A stretch of DNA of 64,000 nucleotides from Pedobacter sp. MC2016-15. GTDB lineage: Bacteria; Bacteroidota; Bacteroidia; Sphingobacteriales; Sphingobacteriaceae. Each line of letters starts with the position of its first letter. Within the stretch, counting starts at the first letter, position 1. Below are positions 58,611 to 64,000 of the stretch, piece after piece. A program made the translations under genes and the position numbers. The notes below the pieces were generated by a model. It searched no databases. It was not told where the DNA came from and saw only the letters and a program-made list of their open reading frames with translations. The stretch covers positions 62,001 through 126,000 of the forward strand of contig NZ_JAPIVS010000006.1 of NCBI RefSeq assembly GCF_026239695.1, written 5' to 3'.

Positions 58611-61013
58611 TTAGAATTTCAATGCTACACTACCAAGGAACCTTGCAGGAGCCTGTGGCGTTAACCTTACCGACCAGGTTTTTTCGCTGGTCAGGTTGTC
58701 TACTTTTAAACCGATGCGGTATCTGGGCTGATCATAAAATACTGTCGCGTCAAACATCGCATACGATGGAATGATGATCTGGCTTACCGTTGTATTTGAA
58801 TAATACTGCCAGCTGGCGATATTACCACCAAAACCAGCACCTAAGCCCTGCAGTTCTCCCTGAGGAATACGGTAGCTTACCCAGAAGTTATAGGAACGCG
58901 GCGGACCTGACACCCCCGGACGTCTCCCTGTGGTTGTCGGAGAAGCCTTGGTAAGTTTGCTGTCATTGTAAGCAAATCCGGCAACAATGTTCAATCCTGC
59001 AATAGGATTAGCACTTAAATCAACCTCTACCCCTCTGCTCAATTGTGTCCCATCCTGGATCTGATAACCATTGGCACTGTTAGGATCATCACGCAGAACG
59101 TCAGCCACCTTGATATCGTAATAACTTACCGTACCGGATAGTTTGTGATCAAACAGATCTGCCTTGGCACCAAACTCCAGCTGGTTGGCATGCTCAGGTT
59201 TGAGGGCACTGCCATCAGATGTTTGTCCGCTCTTATTAAAAAATCCATTCATGTAGTTACCAAAAATTGACAGGCGGTCTTTTGAGATCTCATAAACAGC
59301 ACCCAGTTTCTGCGACAGATTATTCTGATTATACGGCCCTGTCTGTGTACCAGAACCATTTAATCCTCCGGCGGTCATGCCAGTAACGATGTTATAGACG
59401 CCCCCAAATTTGTAACGGTTGGCGCGTAAGCTCAGCATGATATTCAACCTGTCCGTCAGGTTGATCACATCTGAGAAGTAAACCGCATAGGTATTGTCTC
59501 TGTTTGTTTCCTTACGCAGCGTTCCTCCCCTGCTGGCCAGTGAATCCACTTTGAATTTACTGATCCGGCCAGCATAAGGATTCTTGAAATTCAGGTCTGG
59601 CGAAGCTGCAGTTCCTGCGGTGGTGTTCACAGTGACCCTGTCAAAATCATTATAGTTGTTATAAAAGTCGAACCCTACTACCAGGCGGTTACGCAGGTTG
59701 GCAACTTTAAAATCACCGATAAAGTTTTGCTGAATGTTGGTAGCGATAAACTGCGTGTATCCTGTAATCACATTCGGGCGGATTGTTGTATCAGTACGGC
59801 CATTGAGGGCAGTGATATATCCACTGATTGACGAACGCGCGCGGGATACAATCGTTTGTGATGTCCAGCTTTCTGAAATCTTATAATTTGCCTGGGCAAA
59901 GATATTCAGCAGCTGCGTAGTATAAGGAAGATCATTGCTCAGGAAAGTCCTGTTATAGGGGAAGCCCATATCTGCAATTGATTTTCTGCCTGGTGTAGCG
60001 GCAGGATTATAACGTACTACAGACGTACCTTTTGCCTGTCCAAACTCGATATCAAATAATAGCGACAGGCGGTCGTTCACCTGGTAAGAAAAACTTGGAG
60101 CAAGCGTAAGACTGTTGGTAAAACCCTGATCCTGGAAACTTTTCTCAAAGCTTGTTGCCCCGTTCAGGCGGAACAAAGCTGTTTTACTTTCATTAATAGG
60201 TGAGTTTACATCAAAAGTGAGTCGGTTAAAGTTCCAGCTTCCGCCAGTATAACCTACTTCGCCACCCACACCGTTATAAGGTTTTTTGGTTACACGGTTG
60301 TATAAACCGCCGTAACTGCTGGAAATACTTGTGCCAAATAAAGTCGCCGATGGCCCTTTGATCACTTCCAGACGCTCCAGGTTTACCGGATCAATCATCG
60401 CGAATGCAGCACCCGCAACCCCATTTCTCGCATTTGGCTCTGTGTCAAAACCACGTGAGCGGAAGGTTACCCTACCCTGGTTGGCCACCATAGGAATACC
60501 TGCACCAGCTACGTTTTTGGCGATGCTGGCAAGATCCGTAGCCATTTGCTCCTGAATCAGCTCCTTTGGAATTGAAGCATATACCTGCGGGTTTTCCAGG
60601 TTCTTTATCGGCAGCCTGGCCACATAGATACTCTCCTTTTTTGCGAATTTATTTTTGTTATTGCCACCAATGATTACTTCCTGTAAAGCCTGCACATTTT
60701 CTTTGGGAAGCTGGTAATTAGCGGTGGTAGTCTGACCCGCCGTAACCTGAACTTTTAAATCTTTTTGTGCAGCACCAAGAACCTGGATTCTGATTGTATA
60801 TGCACCTTCAGGAACATTGGCAAATGAATAGTGACCTCCGTCATTCGTCAGCGTCGTCTGCTGGGTTTCAATCAGTGAAACTGATGCTGAGCCAAAGGGC
60901 TGTCCATCTACCAGGGTGACCCTTCCGGATATTTTTCCGCCGGACTGGGCGATGGAATTTAATGGGCCTGAAAAGATACAGGCGATAAGAACTAGTAGTA
61001 ATGATTTCATCAA
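58611..61013 (-). CDS. TonB-dependent siderophore-type receptor
   Basis: An 800-residue outer-membrane receptor with a signal peptide ending near SIAQS. A CarboxypepD_reg-like domain (about 25-105) precedes the plug, which contains RSRGFDTEPNARNGVAG and LEVIKGPSATLFGT, the usual siderophore-receptor segments (FhuE/FoxA-like); the barrel ends in a C-terminal Phe (FLGSVALKF). A ferric siderophore is the most likely ligand; a different metal complex is possible given the adaptor and DUF4198-like genes upstream. A perfect -7 box is found 37 bp before its start, so it has its own promoter. Confidence 0.9.
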   Translation of the reverse strand: MMKSLLLVLIACIFSGPLNSIAQSGGKISGRVTLVDGQPFGSASVSLIETQQTTLTNDGGHYSFANVPEGAYTIRIQVLGAAQKDLKVQVTAGQTTTANYQLPKENVQALQEVIIGGNNKNKFAKKESIYVARLPIKNLENPQVYASIPKELIQEQMATDLASIAKNVAGAGIPMVANQGRVTFRSRGFDTEPNARNGVAGAAFAMIDPVNLERLEVIKGPSATLFGTSISSSYGGLYNRVTKKPYNGVGGEVGYTGGSWNFNRLTFDVNSPINESKTALFRLNGATSFEKSFQDQGFTNSLTLAPSFSYQVNDRLSLLFDIEFGQAKGTSVVRYNPAATPGRKSIADMGFPYNRTFLSNDLPYTTQLLNIFAQANYKISESWTSQTIVSRARSSISGYITALNGRTDTTIRPNVITGYTQFIATNIQQNFIGDFKVANLRNRLVVGFDFYNNYNDFDRVTVNTTAGTAASPDLNFKNPYAGRISKFKVDSLASRGGTLRKETNRDNTYAVYFSDVINLTDRLNIMLSLRANRYKFGGVYNIVTGMTAGGLNGSGTQTGPYNQNNLSQKLGAVYEISKDRLSIFGNYMNGFFNKSGQTSDGSALKPEHANQLEFGAKADLFDHKLSGTVSYYDIKVADVLRDDPNSANGYQIQDGTQLSRGVEVDLSANPIAGLNIVAGFAYNDSKLTKASPTTTGRRPGVSGPPRSYNFWVSYRIPQGELQGLGAGFGGNIASWQYYSNTTVSQIIIPSYAMFDATVFYDQPRYRIGLKVDNLTSEKTWSVRLTPQAPARFLGSVALKF

Positions 61014-61049
61014 TAATTGAATATGAGTTAGTGTAAATGATTACGCCAG

Positions 61050-61057
61050 CAAATATA
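61050..61057 (-). promoter_or_regulatory. Candidate -7 box of the TonB-dependent receptor
   Basis: The minus strand reads TATATTTG, an exact TAnnTTTG match, 36 bp upstream of the start codon. A very AT-rich, weakly palindromic tract lies just upstream; similarity to a Fur box is too poor to claim. Confidence 0.4.
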
Positions 61058-61108
61058 GAATTATTGTTTATAATGAATCTAATTAAACACGAAGTATTTT
61101 ATAATATT

Positions 61109-61831
61109 TTATTTCAGAAGAAAAAAGTAATTACATCTATGTCTCACTGAAGTGTATAAAACACCCTTATATTCGCCCTTTTGAGGATCATTCCAATCCT
61201 CCCGTATGATGTATAAACCCTTCATTGTAGGCGAAAAAGAAGCCTCCCCGGCAGTATCTACCACCACTTCCTTTTCCCAGTTTTCCGGATTAAAAACACG
61301 GAGCTTTGTATGAGCTTCAGCTGGACTGTTATTTCTATAAGGAAGTACAATAAGCCGCTGTCCTGAACGCTTAGTGATGATGTCTAAAAACTGTAAGGGC
61401 TTCTTTACAAAGTCTTCACTTTCCACTGCGTACGCGGCACAGAGATAGTCGATAGGACGCACATTGATACCGCCGGTTTTAGACCTGTCCACTACCGGAT
61501 GGGTATCATTTATCGCCAGGATCTGGTAGACTCCCCTTTCATGAGGAGTAAAGCTGCCTTCCCAGCCGTCACCTTTTAATACGATCGGAATTGTAACAGA
61601 CCGGCCATGTTCATCAACAATGCGGAGCCTGAACTCACCTGTTAATACCAGCTCCGCACCTTTTTGAGGCACGCGGATACCAGAATCCTCTATGTTTCCA
61701 TAATAGATCCTGATATTCACCTGCTCATCTATTTTCCCGGAACCTTTTACATCCATCCAATACGCACTTGCTTCACAAAAAAACGGAGAGATCACCAGCA
61801 GTATCAGCAGATAAATATTCTTGATTTTCAT
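61109..61831 (-). CDS. DUF4198-like periplasmic protein
   Basis: I start at MKIKNIYLLI (ATG at 61831), giving 240 residues with a signal peptide cleaved near CEASA. The segment SAYWMDVKGSGKIDEQVNIRIYYGNIED resembles the start of DUF4198/NikM-like proteins, which are beta-sandwich domains often found beside metal transporters. The protein continues with two immunoglobulin-like halves (GWEGSFTPHERGVYQILAI and AGEASFSPTMKGLYIIRED). Position between an RND adaptor gene and a TonB receptor suggests a link to metal transport. Family assignment is tentative; the role is unknown. Confidence 0.65.
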   Translation of the reverse strand: MKIKNIYLLILLVISPFFCEASAYWMDVKGSGKIDEQVNIRIYYGNIEDSGIRVPQKGAELVLTGEFRLRIVDEHGRSVTIPIVLKGDGWEGSFTPHERGVYQILAINDTHPVVDRSKTGGINVRPIDYLCAAYAVESEDFVKKPLQFLDIITKRSGQRLIVLPYRNNSPAEAHTKLRVFNPENWEKEVVVDTAGEASFSPTMKGLYIIREDWNDPQKGEYKGVLYTSVRHRCNYFFLLK

Positions 61832-61901
61832 AAAGGATGTTGTCAATTGCGCGAAGATATGTTCCAATTCTGAAGAAATTCTGAAGTTTTAAACTAAATT
61901 A

Positions 61902-63044
61902 TTATTCTGCCTCACCGCTGTTTTTCATTTTCATCAGCAGGACATAAGCATTTTTGGTGATCAGCCTTGTTGAACTATTAATCCCTGGTGCATCAAACTG
62001 CTCTTTGCCATCCGCATGGTTTCCCGGATTTACCTTTGTCATCTTATAGTTCTCCTTACCCTGTTCAACAAAAACATAAAACTGATTCTCCCATCTCACG
62101 ATGGCCTCCTCATTAACTGTCAGCGCTTTTTTGTTATTCACCGCCACTTCCGCATTCATAAACATTCCCGGCAATAGGGTAGAATCGAAACGCTCAAAAT
62201 GACAATGTACCGTAGCCATACGGTCCTGGTCCAGATTCTTGCTGATCAGGATGATCTCGGCTTCATACTTTTTACTTTCATCGCCATTCTTCCAGGCCAT
62301 CACCTTCTGCCCGATCGACAAGCTGTTCACATCTTTTTCATATACATTAAGTGCCAGATGGATATCTTTCGGATTTACCAATTCAAACAAAACGTCGGTC
62401 GGAGAAGTATATTTACCAATATTCACATTTACTTTTGATACAAAGCCATCAATCGGTGATAAGATATTGATACTTTTTGAAATATTTGATGCACTGAGGT
62501 TACGGGGGTTGATACCTATCAGCTCCAGCTTTTGTGCCAGCGCCTGCAAGCTAATGCGCTGCGACTGCAATTCGGCGCGACTTTGCTGAAAAACTTTATC
62601 ACTGGCGGCCTTGCTGGCATTCAGCTCCTCATACCGCTGGTATTCATTCTGTGCTACGATCATACGCTCCTTCGCAGAAAGATAATCCTGCTGGATCTGA
62701 ATAAACTGCATGTCCTCCAGCACCCCAAGCACCTGACCACGGTTCACGTGCATCCCCGGCAGCAGAGAGGTACGTTTAAGGAAGCCCCCAAGAGGGAAAC
62801 TCACACTGATGGTACTCTGGGGTGGAACATCGATGCTGCCCTGTAAGCGGACAACGCCACTGATGGTACTTTCTTCCGGAGTGCCAACTTCTATACCCGC
62901 AGTGCTCATTTGCTGCTGGCTTAGCTTTACTAATGTAGTATCTGCCGACTGTTCCTGCACTGCTGCTGCCGGTTTTTCTTCTTTATTGCCGCCGCAGGAT
63001 GATAAAATTACCGCTGCGCAAATTAGATACAAATATGTTTTCAT
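61902..63044 (-). CDS. RND efflux periplasmic adaptor (CusB/CzcB type)
   Basis: A 380-residue membrane-fusion protein with a lipoprotein signal (Cys17 in AAVILSSCGGNKEEK). After a hydrophilic linker come the barrel-sandwich half (GGFLKRTSLLPGMHVNRGQVLGVLEDMQFIQIQQ), an alpha-helical hairpin (about 125-200), the second lipoyl-type half (ILSPIDGFVSKVNVNIGKYTSPTDVLFELVN) and the beta-barrel. It lies 11 bp after the TolC-like gene. The CusB/CzcB type points to heavy metal efflux, but there is no methionine- or histidine-rich N-terminal sensor here. Confidence 0.9.
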   Translation of the reverse strand: MKTYLYLICAAVILSSCGGNKEEKPAAAVQEQSADTTLVKLSQQQMSTAGIEVGTPEESTISGVVRLQGSIDVPPQSTISVSFPLGGFLKRTSLLPGMHVNRGQVLGVLEDMQFIQIQQDYLSAKERMIVAQNEYQRYEELNASKAASDKVFQQSRAELQSQRISLQALAQKLELIGINPRNLSASNISKSINILSPIDGFVSKVNVNIGKYTSPTDVLFELVNPKDIHLALNVYEKDVNSLSIGQKVMAWKNGDESKKYEAEIILISKNLDQDRMATVHCHFERFDSTLLPGMFMNAEVAVNNKKALTVNEEAIVRWENQFYVFVEQGKENYKMTKVNPGNHADGKEQFDAPGINSSTRLITKNAYVLLMKMKNSGEAE

Positions 63045-63055
63045 GATGATGATGC

Positions 63056-64000
63056 TTAAAGATTATTGATTCGTTGAACCTGAATGACCGACTGATTGTA
63101 ATTGTTGAGCATATCCAGGTACTCATTTTTGATGCTGATGGCCTGATCTACCAGGATCACCCATTGCAGATAGTTGATTTCTCCGCCACTAAACTGCTTA
63201 TCAGCAGTGCCGATGATGATATTGGAATTCCCAAGACCTGTGCTCTGGTAATAATCCAGACTGGCGCCGTATTTCTTCACCTGGCGAAGCGCTGTTTCTT
63301 TTTCGGTATTGATTTGCTGCTGCGCGTAGTCCTTACGTTTCTGCGCCAGCTGCCAGTCGACCTTAGCTGCCGATGTACGGGCAGACTGGGCACCAAAAAA
63401 CAGTGGTATACTGATACCCGCGTTTACGTAATTGAAACGTTTGCTCAGCGGCACGTTCATTTCCTGCCCGTTTACAAATTGCGTCCCGGCGATACTTTGG
63501 TTATTGTAGCCTATAAAGAAATCCGGAAGCATCTTGTTTTTCTCAGTGCGCCAGCGCCATCTCGCGGCTTCTGCCTGATGCTCCAAAAGCTGTACCTGCA
63601 GAAATCCATCAGCAGAAGCTTCAGGAAGGGCTAACCTGATTGCCGGGGAAGCTATCTCCGGTGTATAATGTCCTCCATCCGCAAGCCATACATTAAACTG
63701 CGCCAAGGTGATCTCCATATCAGCATTGATCATGCGCAGCTGGTTCGCAATCTGCTGCCGGTGTGATGAGGCTGTTGTTTTTTCCAGGATATCCGTTTCC
63801 CCTACTTTAAACCGGAGATTGGTTTTGTTCTCAAATAACTGGTACACGCTATCGGCATACAGCAATAGTTTTTGTTTTTCCCGGAGGTAAACCCATTCAT
63901 AAAACAGCTTACGCACATTGGTTTTGATGTCCAGCTGCGTTACTTTCGTCTGCGTTTGTGCAGCGAGGTAGTTTTCCTGAAGAGCACGTTTCTGGTTGCT
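63056..64000 (-). CDS. TolC/CusC-like outer-membrane factor, 5' end cut by window
   Basis: The frame is open to the window edge, giving 314 residues of the C-terminal part. It has the coiled-coil helices and repeats of TolC-family proteins, ending DMLNNYNQSVIQVQRINNL; ISIPLFFGAQ is the family strand before the second coil. In Bacteroidota, CusA/CzcA pumps often carry exactly this domain as a C-terminal fusion, so the full gene may be a cusA-tolC fusion; the window does not show it. It precedes the adaptor gene by 11 bp. Confidence 0.85.
   Translation of the reverse strand, partial: SNQKRALQENYLAAQTQTKVTQLDIKTNVRKLFYEWVYLREKQKLLLYADSVYQLFENKTNLRFKVGETDILEKTTASSHRQQIANQLRMINADMEITLAQFNVWLADGGHYTPEIASPAIRLALPEASADGFLQVQLLEHQAEAARWRWRTEKNKMLPDFFIGYNNQSIAGTQFVNGQEMNVPLSKRFNYVNAGISIPLFFGAQSARTSAAKVDWQLAQKRKDYAQQQINTEKETALRQVKKYGASLDYYQSTGLGNSNIIIGTADKQFSGGEINYLQWVILVDQAISIKNEYLDMLNNYNQSVIQVQRINNL

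Noticed and set aside
61021..61080. Possible Fur box before the TonB-dependent receptor
   Set aside because: The AT-rich tract matches a 7-1-7 Fur palindrome at only about six of nine paired positions, which is expected by chance in such sequence.
1..64000. CRISPR arrays, tRNA or rRNA genes, insertion sequences, prophage or defence islands
   Set aside because: No repeated spaced units, no tRNA T-loop-like sequences in the short gaps, no transposase, integrase, restriction or nuclease-effector gene was found; base composition appears even.

Overview
The window reads as a chromosomal segment of a Bacteroidota bacterium, most likely family Sphingobacteriaceae (Pedobacter-like). The evidence is a SusC/SusD pair with GH92 mannosidases, a TamB/TamL pair, PF14905-type outer-membrane barrels, several promoters fitting the Bacteroidota pattern TTG-N17-23-TAnnTTTG, and two TTG-started genes. 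Genus is an inference. I see no rRNA, tRNA, CRISPR array, insertion sequence, prophage or recognisable defence system; coding density is very high and no gene-free stretch exceeds 300 bp.

Layout. 1-3453 (minus): tetrapyrrole synthesis, hemA, a fused hemC-hemD, and hemB cut by the window edge. 3627-4451: an alpha/beta hydrolase. 4454-9474 (minus): a tight five-gene run, SDR, PspC, LiaF-like, GYF2-RDD, ispG. 9580-11977 (plus): MlaE/MlaF-type lipid ABC transporter and an rRNA-type methyltransferase. 11978-16400: HmuY-like lipoprotein, a lipoprotein of unknown function, dGTPase, HupE/UreJ membrane protein. 16397-30391: topoisomerase IV parC and parE flanking cytidine deaminase and a tamB-tamL-yihY run. 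30505-38635: oxidoreductase, RhlE helicase, outer-membrane barrel protein, fatty acid desaturase, cupin isomerase, fabF.

38686-44361 is a complete xylose module: a LacI-type regulator divergent from xylB-xylA-symporter, with a perfect palindrome overlapping the predicted -33 element. 44660-44884 is a small acidic protein. 44952-58582 is a mannose-glycan utilisation locus: a GntR/UTRA regulator divergent from a six-gene operon (unusual mannose-6-phosphate isomerase, MFS sugar porter, SusC, SusD, two GH92 enzymes). The two promoter regions share the motif TATGTANANACATA, which on the operon side contains the -7 box. 58611-64000 (minus): TolC-like protein (partial), RND adaptor, a DUF4198-like periplasmic protein and a TonB-dependent receptor, suggesting metal or siderophore handling.

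The most unusual points are the ParC C-terminus, which ends in a consensus sliding-clamp-binding pentapeptide behind a long acidic/KP-rich linker; the paired operators of the mannose locus; the isomerase fused to a kinase-like domain without a Walker A motif; and repeated hairpins at convergent gene ends that overlap stop codons, including a perfect 24-bp palindrome coding the same last three residues on both strands.
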